A stretch of 51,554 bases of DNA, from positions 1 through 51,554 of the forward strand of contig CAJTJC010000015.1 in assembly GCA_910576655.1 (NCBI GenBank), given 5' to 3'. This document shows, one piece after another, positions 30,887 to 43,600 of this stretch (the stretch's first letter is position 1; each line of letters starts with the position of its first letter). Made by a program: the position numbers and the translations under genes. Below the pieces are notes generated by a model. The model was given only the letters and a program-made list of their open reading frames with translations, had not been told where the DNA came from and did no database searches. The stretch comes from an uncultured Christensenella sp. (GTDB lineage: Bacteria > Bacillota > Clostridia > Christensenellales > Borkfalkiaceae).

Positions 30887-30920
30887 TAAAATTAGTCCGC
30901 CGCTTAAAATGCGGCGGACT
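30887..30920 (-). terminator. Terminator of the GH13 operon
   Basis: 10-bp stem (30894-30903 with 30911-30920) just after the glgB stop codon, followed on the minus strand by AATTTTATT. Confidence 0.8.
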
Positions 30921-30925
30921 TTATT

Positions 30926-32884
<1,959 letters not shown>

Positions 32885-32887
32885 TCT

Positions 32888-34933
32888 CTACTCCCTTATA
32901 AATTTAAAAGCGTAAACCTTTGCCGATTTGGGCGGCATGGTCACGAATAATCTGCCGTATTTTACAGTGCTTTTGCACTCCTCGGCGGAAAATCCGCCGT
33001 CCTCAAAACGGAATTTACAGGTCATAACGTCGCCCGTACGAACGCCAATTTCCCATACCGGCACGCTTAGCTCGAGCGCCTCGTCAGAGCAGTTTACAAG
33101 CACCGCGGCGCAATCTTCTCTGTCGAATCTGCCGTACGCGATATAGCCCTTGCCGCAATCCAGCCGCTTGATGCTGCCCGTCTTTATGCAGTGTATTTTC
33201 TTTCTGAGCGAAATTACCGCCTTGTGATATGCGATAAGCTCTCTGTTCTCGTTGCCCCACGGATAGGTGCGGCGGCTGTCGGGGTCCGTCCAGCCGACCT
33301 GCCCCGCCTCGTCCGCGTAATATATTCCGGGCGAGCCGGGCCAAGTCATCTGTATAAGCACGGCAAGCGCCATTATTCTCGCGTCAATGCCGTGCGCCGC
33401 AGCGTGCGGGCCGCGCGTCTTTAAGGTGCCTACGGTGCTGTTGGTGCGCGTCATAAAACGCGAATGGTCGTGGTTGGATAGCTGATTGAGCGCCGAATCG
33501 AGCGCGGGGCGCGGAAACCGAGACATGTTTTTGAACATACTGTCGAAAAACTGTCTGCCGTCCCAAAGTTTGCTGCCGTCGTAGTACTCGCTATGTTTTT
33601 CCATGCCCGTCAAAAACCAGGTGACGGGCTCCATAAACGCGTCGTAATTCATTACCGAATCCCATTCGCAACCGTTGAACCACGCCGAAGGGTCGCCGTA
33701 ATGCTCGGCAAAAATGAACGCTTCGGAATTTGCTCCCTTTACTCTCTCGCGGAACGCATTCCAGAATTTGTGGTTATACTTTTCCGAATACCCCAAATCC
33801 GCGGCGACGTCCAGGCGCCAGCCGTCCACGCCGTAAGGCGCGGAAACCCACTTCTCGCCGGTGGAAAGAATATAGCTTTCCAGCTCAGGACTCTGCTCGT
33901 AACAGAGCTTGGGCAGCGTGGGAATACCCCACCAACCGTCGTATTCGCTGTTGGCTTCCTTCTTTTCGAACTTGAAATAGCTTCTGTAAGGGCTGTCGAC
34001 CGAGTGAAACGCGCCCTTCTGACCGTAGCCCTCTTTGTTAAGATATATACCGTCTCGGTCCATCCACTTGTTGAACGAGCCGCAATGATTGAAAACGCCG
34101 TCTATAACCACGCGCATTCCGCGGCGGTGTATTTCCCTGACCAGCGAAGCAAAATATTCGTTGCTCTTTTCGAGATTGGTTTTGGAAATTACTCGCTTAA
34201 TATATCTTGCGGCGTAACCGTTGTTATGCTCCCAGTGCTGCATTGCGTGCGCTTCGTCGTCCTCGATTACGGCGATATGCGGGTCGATATAGTCGTAATC
34301 CTGCGTGTCGTATTTGTGGTTAGACGGCGAAACGAACAGAGGATTGAAATATATTGCCTCCACGCCCAAATCCTGAAGATAGTCCAGCTTGGATTCCACG
34401 CCCTGCAAATCGCCGCCGTAGAAGCAGCGTACGTCAAGCTCGTCGGGAAACTTGTTCCACTCCGTAATATTCTTTACGTGTCCGCCCGTGTAGTAATACT
34501 CGTTGTTCTCTACGTTGTTGCGTGGATTGCCGTCGCAAAAGCGGTCGGTAAAAATCTGATAAAACACCGTGCCCTTAGCCCAGTCGGGAACTGCGAAACC
34601 GGGTAAAAAGGAAAAGCGGTATTCGTCCTGCGCGTTTTCAACGCAGCCGAGGCGGTTATAGCAAACCTTGTCGTCCTCGTCGTATACGGAAAAATAGTAC
34701 GACACGCGTTTTTCCTGACAGGTGAACGTCACGGTGTAGTACTCGAAAATGTCCTCGAAACGGGACGGCTGCTTGGTCATTGCGCGCTTTACGCCGTTGA
34801 CTACGGCGTAAGCCTTTAATACGTCGTTTTTGAGCGTGCGCAGCTTCAACGTCACCGTATCGCCGGGCATGGGTTCGTAAGGGCATTTAAAATCTTTTGT
34901 TTCGTCGGAAAAAATTGCTTTGCGGTTAATCAT
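32888..34933 (-). CDS. GH13 alpha-glycosidase (neopullulanase/cyclomaltodextrinase-like)
   Basis: A 681-residue intracellular GH13 enzyme (no signal peptide). Residues about 1-110 form an N-terminal beta domain like CBM34 of neopullulanases. The barrel has Asp375 (GWRLDVAAD), Glu410 (FIFAEHYGD) and Asp489 (LSNHDHSR), and 'FYQIFTDRFCDG' opens it. The substrate is likely pullulan, cyclodextrin or branched maltodextrin; sequence does not settle which. GAGGG lies 6 nt before the ATG. It is the first gene of an operon with glgB. A TTGACT-17-TAAAAT promoter lies at 34968-34996. Confidence 0.93.
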   Translation of the reverse strand: MINRKAIFSDETKDFKCPYEPMPGDTVTLKLRTLKNDVLKAYAVVNGVKRAMTKQPSRFEDIFEYYTVTFTCQEKRVSYYFSVYDEDDKVCYNRLGCVENAQDEYRFSFLPGFAVPDWAKGTVFYQIFTDRFCDGNPRNNVENNEYYYTGGHVKNITEWNKFPDELDVRCFYGGDLQGVESKLDYLQDLGVEAIYFNPLFVSPSNHKYDTQDYDYIDPHIAVIEDDEAHAMQHWEHNNGYAARYIKRVISKTNLEKSNEYFASLVREIHRRGMRVVIDGVFNHCGSFNKWMDRDGIYLNKEGYGQKGAFHSVDSPYRSYFKFEKKEANSEYDGWWGIPTLPKLCYEQSPELESYILSTGEKWVSAPYGVDGWRLDVAADLGYSEKYNHKFWNAFRERVKGANSEAFIFAEHYGDPSAWFNGCEWDSVMNYDAFMEPVTWFLTGMEKHSEYYDGSKLWDGRQFFDSMFKNMSRFPRPALDSALNQLSNHDHSRFMTRTNSTVGTLKTRGPHAAAHGIDARIMALAVLIQMTWPGSPGIYYADEAGQVGWTDPDSRRTYPWGNENRELIAYHKAVISLRKKIHCIKTGSIKRLDCGKGYIAYGRFDREDCAAVLVNCSDEALELSVPVWEIGVRTGDVMTCKFRFEDGGFSAEECKSTVKYGRLFVTMPPKSAKVYAFKFIRE

Positions 34934-34967
34934 AAAACCCTCTACATTATTGCGTTGTTACTAAAAA

Positions 34968-34996
34968 ATTTTAACACATTTGCCCGTCAAAGTCAA
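34968..34996 (-). promoter_or_regulatory. Promoter of the GH13 operon
   Basis: Minus strand: -35 TTGACT (34991-34996), 17-nt spacer, -10 TAAAAT (34968-34973). Confidence 0.6.
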
Positions 34997-35009
34997 TACT
35001 AATTTACGG

Positions 35010-35041
35010 CAAAGCGGACCCGCTTTTAAAAGCAGGTCCGC
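35010..35041 (-). terminator. Terminator of the surface-protein operon
   Basis: Stem GCGGACC/GGTCCGC (35014-35020 with 35035-35041), extended by GCTTTT/AAAAGC inside, 23 nt after the minus-strand stop codon. Confidence 0.6.
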
Positions 35042-35063
35042 CTGTTAAATCTGAATATTTGGT

Positions 35064-37637
35064 TTAATACGTATCGGAGCCGTAATCGCCGTAGTCGTCG
35101 TATCCGCCGTCGCTGCTGCCTTCGCCGGAGAGGTCTTCGTCGCCGTAATACTCGTCGTCGTAGTAGTCGTCGTACTCGTCGTCTTTCTTACGCTTCTTAA
35201 TGATTATAATTATTATAATAATTATGATTATCAGAAGAAGAACCAAGCCGATAATGAGGAATATCCACCAGGGGAAGCTGCTGCCTTCGTCCGTCTTTTT
35301 GAACGTAATCGTCGTGGGAGCGGGAAGCTGCGAGTCGTCGAAGTTGTTTTCCATACCCGCTTTAAGCTTAACGCTTACCGTGTAGGTTTCGCCCTCGACA
35401 AGCTGGTCGTAGGAAACGACGTTTCCGTTACTGTCCTTGTACTCGTACTCGACAACGTCGTCGTAGTTGCCCTGGAAGGTACTCGAGAAATTGACTTTGC
35501 CGTTTGCCTGCCATTCACCTTTAAGCACCGCTCTTTTGATAGTGAACGTCAGCGTTACGTATTCGCTTTCGCCCTCAGCCCATATACAGGAATTATTGAT
35601 AATTTTAAGCACTATTTTGTGCTCGCCCGCATTGGTCTGCTCAAACGAGCCGGAGACAAGTTCGATATAGCCGCTTGAGATGTACTCGTCAAGCTTAGCC
35701 TGATTTTCAACGGTTATGGTAATGGTGTTTCCCGTAAAATCAAACGAATCGGTAGAAATTTTGGGAACTTCCAAAGTAATCAAATCGAGATTGAACGTAA
35801 ACGTATATTCAAGCTTAGCGCCTTCCTTCCATTTGAAGTTGACGTTATCGATAAGCTCTACGGTTACGGTGTAGGTTTGACCCTTTTCCATCTGAGCTTT
35901 GGTTACTACGTTACCCGCAGAATCTTTATAGGTAATTTTAACAATATCGCTGTAATCCGCGCCGAGGTAGTTGCTGTCGAAAGTGGGCGTACCGCCGTCG
36001 GGGTCGTTCCAGGAAACGTTAAGCTCTACCTGAGTTATCTCGAAATCGATAACAACGTCGCCGCTGGTATTGCCTACCCAGCTAAGCGAATCATCCATTA
36101 ATCTGAGTACGATTTTGTATTTACCTACGTTTGTCTGCGTAAGCGAATCACTGAGGTCTTCGACTATCATTACCTTATCGGCAAAATCCGAAAGCGGCGC
36201 GCCGTTTATGGTAATTACGAAGGTCTGTTCGGTTCCGTCAAATTCCTTCTTATCTTCCGCCATAACGGGTTTTTCTACCGTTTCCAGCGCTTTTTCAAGT
36301 AAGAATTCATGCGTCCCGGGGTCGGTCGACCAGGTAAGATTGGGGTTTTTCAAAACCGCTTCAACGATATAGGTTTCGCCGACTATAAGCTCGGTTACGA
36401 TTTCGCCCGTGACTTTGTTGGTATAGATATACTCTATATCGCCCGCCTGCTCGCCCGAATAGGTGTCGCTGGTGATAGTGATTTTACCGTACTGCCCCTT
36501 AGGACCCCAGTCACCGGTTATTATCGACTGTTTGATATGCCAGGTAATAGTAACGGGGTCGGTTACGCCGTCAGCCCATTTAACGCTCGAACTGTATTCG
36601 GGGTTAATCATAACGTTGAAGGTGTATTCGCCGACGTCCTTACCCTTGGTATCGTAGCCTACCGCAACGATAACGTAATCGCCGTAAATTTCGGTAAGCT
36701 GCTCTATAACGTCGATTTCGAAGCCGGTATAGAATATCTCGCCTAAATCAGACGTAACGGTAAGCGTCATAGGTGAAACCTTGACTATAATTTCAACCGC
36801 GTGTCTGTCGTTGGGAATATCCGTATCCCAGCAATATTTAGTGCCGTCCTTGAAGCAGATTCTCAAATGGAACTCGCCCGCGCCGTTCTGAATAAGAGCG
36901 TCACTCTCGCTTGCAACGAACATAAGATAGGTATCTCTGTCCTTTAACAAACCGTCGAGAACAAGCTTCTGCAAATCGATTTCGGTTCCGTCGAAAGCAA
37001 ATTCAAAAACCGTCTGAGTGATTTCGGGAACCTTGGTAAGCTTTTCCGTGCTGGGGAAATCGGTAGTATACGCGTAGCTGTTGGGCACGCCGTCCTTATA
37101 AATAAGGTCTACCGAGCCTGCGTAATTTTCATTGACGTTTGCGTGAATGAAAAGCGTAGTACCTGCGGGAAGATTGCTCGTATCGGTAACTTCGTTGCCG
37201 TTGATGTCCTTTATCGTATAATGGATAAAGTCCGTATCTTTTAGCATATTTTCGACTTTTTCAACCAAATCGGGACGGGAATCGTAAATTCCGTCGGGGT
37301 TCGCATTGAACTGCGGTTTAGTTGAAAGTCCGCTTTCAATCCATTGGTCTACACGGATAATCAGTCTGCCGAACTCTAAAGTTATCTGCTGAATTGTCGT
37401 AGTCCACTCCGGCTCGTCGGGGTCGGGGTCGGGAGGTATCGGGTCGACTATATTGTCGTCACCGGGTGCATTGGGCTTCGGCTCAGCATCGCCGTCGGCG
37501 TATGCGGATAAGCCGTCGGGGCTTATCTCGGCATACGTGCTACGGTTTAATAACAGAGTTGCAAAAAACGATGCGGATAACGCTATGACCAGCGAAAAAC
37601 AAATTATTAATAATTTTTTTGTAACTGAGATTTTCAT
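35064..37637 (-). CDS. Membrane-anchored Ig-like repeat surface protein
   Basis: An 857-residue surface protein. Residues 1-36 are a signal peptide, followed by a proline/aspartate-rich linker (about 50-78). The body has about five bacterial Ig-like (MBG/YDG-type) repeats with the pattern 'DGTE', then 'VGKYKIVLRL.DDSLSW', then 'F.IT(Q/R)..L'. A single transmembrane helix (about 788-813) made mostly of isoleucine, then KKRKK, anchors it, and the tail is strongly acidic and tyrosine-rich (DDYYDDEYYGDED), on the cytoplasmic side. The ATG overlaps the stop codon of the giant gene (ATGA), so both are made together; shared repeats suggest it may hold the giant partner at the membrane. Confidence 0.88.
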   Translation of the reverse strand: MKISVTKKLLIICFSLVIALSASFFATLLLNRSTYAEISPDGLSAYADGDAEPKPNAPGDDNIVDPIPPDPDPDEPEWTTTIQQITLEFGRLIIRVDQWIESGLSTKPQFNANPDGIYDSRPDLVEKVENMLKDTDFIHYTIKDINGNEVTDTSNLPAGTTLFIHANVNENYAGSVDLIYKDGVPNSYAYTTDFPSTEKLTKVPEITQTVFEFAFDGTEIDLQKLVLDGLLKDRDTYLMFVASESDALIQNGAGEFHLRICFKDGTKYCWDTDIPNDRHAVEIIVKVSPMTLTVTSDLGEIFYTGFEIDVIEQLTEIYGDYVIVAVGYDTKGKDVGEYTFNVMINPEYSSSVKWADGVTDPVTITWHIKQSIITGDWGPKGQYGKITITSDTYSGEQAGDIEYIYTNKVTGEIVTELIVGETYIVEAVLKNPNLTWSTDPGTHEFLLEKALETVEKPVMAEDKKEFDGTEQTFVITINGAPLSDFADKVMIVEDLSDSLTQTNVGKYKIVLRLMDDSLSWVGNTSGDVVIDFEITQVELNVSWNDPDGGTPTFDSNYLGADYSDIVKITYKDSAGNVVTKAQMEKGQTYTVTVELIDNVNFKWKEGAKLEYTFTFNLDLITLEVPKISTDSFDFTGNTITITVENQAKLDEYISSGYIELVSGSFEQTNAGEHKIVLKIINNSCIWAEGESEYVTLTFTIKRAVLKGEWQANGKVNFSSTFQGNYDDVVEYEYKDSNGNVVSYDQLVEGETYTVSVKLKAGMENNFDDSQLPAPTTITFKKTDEGSSFPWWIFLIIGLVLLLIIIIIIIIIIIKKRKKDDEYDDYYDDEYYGDEDLSGEGSSDGGYDDYGDYGSDTY

Positions 37638-40600
37638 AACGTACCTCTCAAATTATATTTTCTAAAAGATTTTATCTGAACTTCCGCGCCGCAAACAAGC
37701 TTTTCCAACCTGTCGCAGACCTGCTGAATTGCGGTAACCTCGGGCTTCTCCGCCTTCTTCTCGCTTACTTCCTGCTTTTCGCAAGGCGTTTCTGCGATTA
37801 CTTCTTCCACAACCTCGACTTCGACCTCTTCCTCTGCCGTTATCGTCTTGTAAGACGAGGTAACGGGTGCTTCGGGAGCGGGATTTTCGGGTGCGGGAGG
37901 AGTTTCAGGCTCGTCTGCGCCCTCGTCGGGAGGAGTGACTTCGGTTTTCTTTAACCAAACGACGTTGGGATTTGTAGCCGAAGTGTTTATATCGGACTTG
38001 ATAGTAAACGTGAACATGTAATCGCCGGAATTATATGCGATATAAGGGTTGCCGTCGGTACCCTCGAACGGCAGGTATTCGCCGCCGTCTGAGTACTTGA
38101 TGTCAATGTCGTAATACTCGTTCCAATCTTCGGGAACACCCAGAAGTTCAAGCAAGTCGTGAGGCATACTGTCGAACACCAGCGAAACGGAAACGTCGGG
38201 AATCGTCAACATTCTGCGTCCGATGCTCCATTCTACTCTGTCGGAGAAGGTTTCGGGAATTACGATGTCTTCGAAGTTCTCGTCCGTATCGAACTTGACG
38301 GTCGTTACGTATTTACCTGCGCTGACGCCTGCATAAGCGCCCGTCTTGTTATTGGTTTTGAATACTACCTTGCTTCTCAGTACTTCGGGAAGGTTTGCAA
38401 TGTCTACCCAGTAAACAACGGGTTTTCCGTCTTTACGCGTATAGACGAAGCTGCTGCTGTCCTCGTACGTGTTAGTACCGTCGTTGAACTCCCACTTGAT
38501 ATTGCTGAGGTCAACTTTTGCAGTGTCGATACGCCAGGTAACAAGAACGTAATTCTCGGTCGTAATTTCGGGGTCCCACTTAGAGTTGGGAGACGTTATT
38601 ACGATTTTAGCCGTGTATTCGCCGGCATTGACGCCTTCACCGCCCTCGACTATTTCCATAAGGTCGGGCAGGAAGCCTTTAAGCACGTCTTTAGCATACA
38701 GTTTGCCGCCCGTATACTGTTGCATAAGAGCTTCGTCGAATTCGGGCATTGCAAGCACCGAACTGTCGATACGCCATTCAACTTTGTACTCAACGTCGGT
38801 AGCGGTTTCGTATACTTCGACTTTGAGAGCGCTGTTCTTCTGGTCGATAACGTAGTTGCCGTTAGCATCCTTAGCGTACTTAATCTGCTGTTCTCTCGAA
38901 CCGTCCGCCTTGAGAACGTATCTGTTCATGTACGCGCCGCTTGCGTCTGCGACGAACTTGCCGTTGACCAACGAATAGCGGTCGCTGTTGACCATCTGAC
39001 AATTCGCCTCTATAACGGTGCTTACGGGATTCAGCAACGAGTCTATTTCAAGCTTTCCGTCAACGTCGAGCACGTACTGGCGAAGTTCGTAATCGGAACC
39101 GGTCCAGAACAAATACTTCGTTATGGGGTTGCCGTCCGCATCTCTTGCGGGAATAGGCTTGCCGTCGGTATCGATTGTAAGTCCACTGAAAAGATACGTG
39201 TACTCGGTTTTATCTTCCATAATAGGAATTTTATAACCGTATTCTTTAAGTCCCGTCGTTACAGATAACTCGGTTCTGAGAATGTGCGTACCGGCAGGGT
39301 CGATAATAAACACGCCCGAGCCCGCAGCAGTTTCGGAGAATCTTACGATAGCCCCCGAAGAGTCGGTCTTATACTCGTATACGACGTTTTCGCCGTCGAT
39401 AACAACGTGGTCGCCGTTATGGAAGAAATAGTTTTTCTCGATATTCAGCGTGCCGTCGTCGTTAAGCAAAGAATTTTCTCCGCTTCCGATAGCAACGTAG
39501 CTTGTTTCGAATTCGGGCAGATACTTAACGTCAATCGTGTAATCTCCGTCCTTGTCGATATATTCTACGTAATTGCCGCTTGAATCTTTTACGGCGTTGC
39601 CGTCGGCGTCAACCTTTACAAATACCACCTTCCAGCTATCGCCGTCCTGTACGTATTTGAGGGTATAGCCTTCGACCGTAACCGATTTCTCAACTATCTC
39701 TAACGTATCGGGCTTGTAGAACGTGCAGCTGTCGTTGTCTGCAAGCGTAATTATAAGCTCGTAGACGTCTGCCGCCGTTCCCTTATTGCCTGCATAGTCG
39801 AATATCTTGCCGTATTTGGCTTCAAGCTCGTCAAAGACAGCCTTTGCTTCGACCGTGACGTCCTTTTCCGTTCCGTCGTAGCTGACGAGTATGCCTGCAA
39901 GCTTTTCAAGGTCTTCGTCGGAAAGAAGAGGAACTCTCTTGGGCGTAACCTTAAAGTTAAGAACGAACGATTTATTGTTATATAGGTCGTTCGGGTTCGA
40001 AACAGGGGTCGTCGTGCCCTTGTGGTAGAGCGTTCTTCCGTCCTCGCTCGATTCGTAAAGTTCGGGGTCGTACCAGCTGAGGTATACCTTGCTGAGCAGC
40101 CTTACAACCGCGGTGTATTCGCCTGCCGCAGTTACGGTAAGCGACGAAACGTCCTGTAAGTAAGCATAGCTCTTTACGGAAGCGTCAAGTCCGAGATTGT
40201 AGTTGCTGTTGAGAAGTATTCTCTGCTCGTCGGTAAGTTTGTAAAGGGTATTGAAGTCTTTAATTGCGAAAGTCTGCTTAGCGCCGTTGTATTCGAGCGT
40301 TGCCGTTTCGAGAACGGGGTTAGGCATCCAGATAATATTCTGACCCGCAAAGTTATAGCTTCCGAATTCATAGGGGTTAACCACGCCTTCGGCAAACGTA
40401 AGGTTGATACCGTACGAATAAAGCACGCCGACCGCGTTGGAACCCTTCTTAATTGCGAATTCCATATAGTAGGTCTTTCCGCCGACTACGTCCTCGGGGG
40501 ATACGGGCGTTTTATTCAAATCGCCGTCCTCGTAAATGACGTATTCGAACTTTTCGGAAATGCCGTCGGGCAGAGTTTCTCCGTCTTTGAATATCACGTG

Positions 40601-43600
40601 CGAATAAGCGTTATCCTCAAACCAGCCCGTAACGATTACGTCGCGCATTGCGACCTCGATAACGAACGCATCGGGCGCAACGCCGTCTTTCCAGAGAACG
40701 TTAGTTCCCGGTATCCAGACAGGGTCGCTCGCTTTGAGCGTTACGATTATCTTATAGAAACCGAAATTGTAAGCCTTGTAGTTCGAGAAGCCAACGACGA
40801 GGTCGTTGTCGCCGTCGTAATCTTCCCAGCTGTCGCCCTCGTTTACCTTGTACTGAACGGATACGTTGAAGTAGTCCGCCCAGTCGTCGCCGAGGCCGAG
40901 CATGGAAATCAAATCGTGAACTTCGCCGTCATAGACCTTCCAGCTATCGTCGTAAACGGGAAGCTCGAATTCGCGGGGAACAATTTCCCACTCTATTTCG
41001 GAAAGTTCGGGCGAAAGCTGATTGCCTATCGTGTAGTTCCGCATATCAAGTTTGCTTAAATCAAATTCGACGCGCGTCACGTAGACGTCGACCGCGCTTG
41101 CGGAATTGCCCGCTACGCCGTTGGTAGTATATTTCGCATAGAGCTTGAGTATTTCGGGCATACCCAGCATTTCAATGGTGAAAGGCTGCGCCGCACCGTT
41201 GCTTATGGTATATACGAAAGGCTTAGTACTGTCGTATGCGACGGGATTATCGCCGTCCATATAACCCCAGTAAGCGTTGTTAAAGTCAATAAGCTTTTGG
41301 TTGATAGTCCACGTATACTCGACAGAGCTTCTGTCGGTAAGCAAGTTACCGGAAGCGTCGCACCAAGCGTAATTGTCGCCGGGCAGCGAAAGCACCGCGT
41401 TGAACGAGCCTGCGTTTATGCTGCGTCCGTTCGTCTCGTTTACGTGTTTCATCAAATCCTTGATACTTTGAGGAACGTCGTCCACATCGTAGCCCTTGAT
41501 AAATTCGTAAACGCTATGCTCTTTTCCGTCGTATTCGAGTGTCTTATCCGAGTCGAATTCGGGACGGACGAGAAGTATCGGGGTAATTTTCCAAAGTATC
41601 GAATAGGTACCTAAAAGCCCCTGCTCCGTTCCGTTATCCCATCTAATCGCGTTGCCGTATTCGTCCTTTATGGCGAGGTAAAGCATCTGTTCGCCGACGT
41701 TGGTAGCCTTGTTGCCTACGATAGTTACGTAATCGCCGTACTGAGCCATAAGCTGAGCAAGCGTGGCGTTGGTAGCCTTGTCGAGAATGTTGATTTCCGT
41801 GCCGTCATAAACGATTTCTTCGGGAATTTCGGGAATAGTAAGCGTTCTGTAACGGATTTCGAATTTAAGAGTTACGGACGAGCGGTCAATCTTGTTGTCC
41901 GCGTCTACACCCCAGTAAAGAGGATACTCCAAATCTTTTCTGAGAATAAGCGTTATGCTGTACTCTCCCGCTTCGCTCTGAATAAGGTCGTCGAGACTGC
42001 CGTTCCAGACGGTTAAATACTGGCTGTAATAGCTGTCCCAGTTGAAGATTTTGAATTCGACTGTCTGACCCGTATAGATTACGAATGTTTCGCCGGAAGC
42101 AAGCTCGTCGTTGCTGAAACGCTTGAACACGCCGTCCACCATATATCCGTAGATATAGGGCTTGTCGTTTACCTTGACCGCATCCTGCTCGTCAATGCTC
42201 TGCGTAACGAACGTAGTGAAGTCCGTACCCGCTTCGAATGCGAGGGTTATGTTGCCCTGATAAGCTTCCTTGACTACGGGAACCATCGAGAACGTGTCGC
42301 CGCCGCCGGACTCTAAAATAGTGTCGAGGTCGACTTCCGTACCGAGCGAGCCGAGCGAACCCTCGTAGAACTTATATTCGAGGAATTTGGTCGGGTCGAT
42401 ACCGTTTGCAAGAATTACGGTAGAGGATTCGTAGTTATCGTTCCATCCGGTAACTTTAAGGCTCTTTCTGCCGACGGTATAGGATACGTTCTGGTCGTTA
42501 TCCGTCCTGAATATCGAGCCGTCGTTGACAAGCCAAACGATATTCTTAGCGTCGTCGGTATTGAAATCCTTATTAATCTTGAACGTGAACATGTAAATGC
42601 CCGCGTCGTAAGCGTAGTACTTGCCGCCGTACTTGGACGTACCGTCATAGTTGACGGAATCGCCCTTGAAGTCGGTATAGACGACGTCTACGTCGAAGTA
42701 TTCCGCGTAATCGACGTCAAGCTTGAACGGCTTTAACAAATTGTGCTGTACGCCGTCGAACTCCGACCAACTCAAATCGTTTTGGGGAACTTCGATTTCC
42801 TTGCGCTTGATTTCCCACGTGAGAGACGTAGGTATTGCCGCAGGCCAGCTTCCCAGCTCGTAATTGTCGGCGTCGATGGCGTCGGTCTTTATGGACGCCG
42901 CCGTGACGTATTCGCCTGCGAAAGTAACGTCGCCCGTTACGGGGTCTGCTCCGCAGGTTACGGAATATTCGATTTTATCAAGAAGATAATCGGGTAAATC
43001 TTTGAGAATTGCCTTGAACGCCTTCGGCGTGCCGTTAACAAGCGTAAACTCGAAAGGCTCGGTATAATCCCAACTGATTTTCGAAAGGTCTAAGAAATGC
43101 TTTTCGATAGTCCATTCGAAGGTCATGTCAATGGGGTCGGAAGGATTGAACTCGTAATGAGCCGTGTCAATCGTAGCGGTTGCCGTAGCTTCGTAGCTGT
43201 CCGCGCCGATTTTGTTGTTTTCCGTAAAGATAAAACTTATTACCGTATCCGCATGACCCGTTACGAGCTTAACCTCGTAAGCGTGGCCGTCGTAAGAAAT
43301 TTTAACTTCTTCCTTCGTAGCGACGTTTATCCACTTGCCGTCTTCCCACTTTGCTTCGAAAGACGTTTCGCCGTCGTCGTGGGTGACGTGCCATTCGAAG
43401 TCTTCCGACTTGAACTTCGCCTTAATAATCTCAAACGCGTACTCGTCCTCGGAAAGAGTGTAATCCTCATTCGTATTTGTGTACGAAAGCTTAAGCTTAA
43501 CTATATAGCTGCCGACCTCGGTAGGCGCTCCGCTGAGGGGCACCGTGGGCGCGCTCGCCGCATAGTAAAGTATGCTTATGGACATATCGGGAGTACCGAG

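Noticed and set aside
38159..39268. Long plus-strand frames opposite the giant gene (also at 40598, 43097, 46319, 49175)
   Set aside because: They are antisense shadows of repeat-coding sequence; the minus strand has one uninterrupted frame with consistent repeats.
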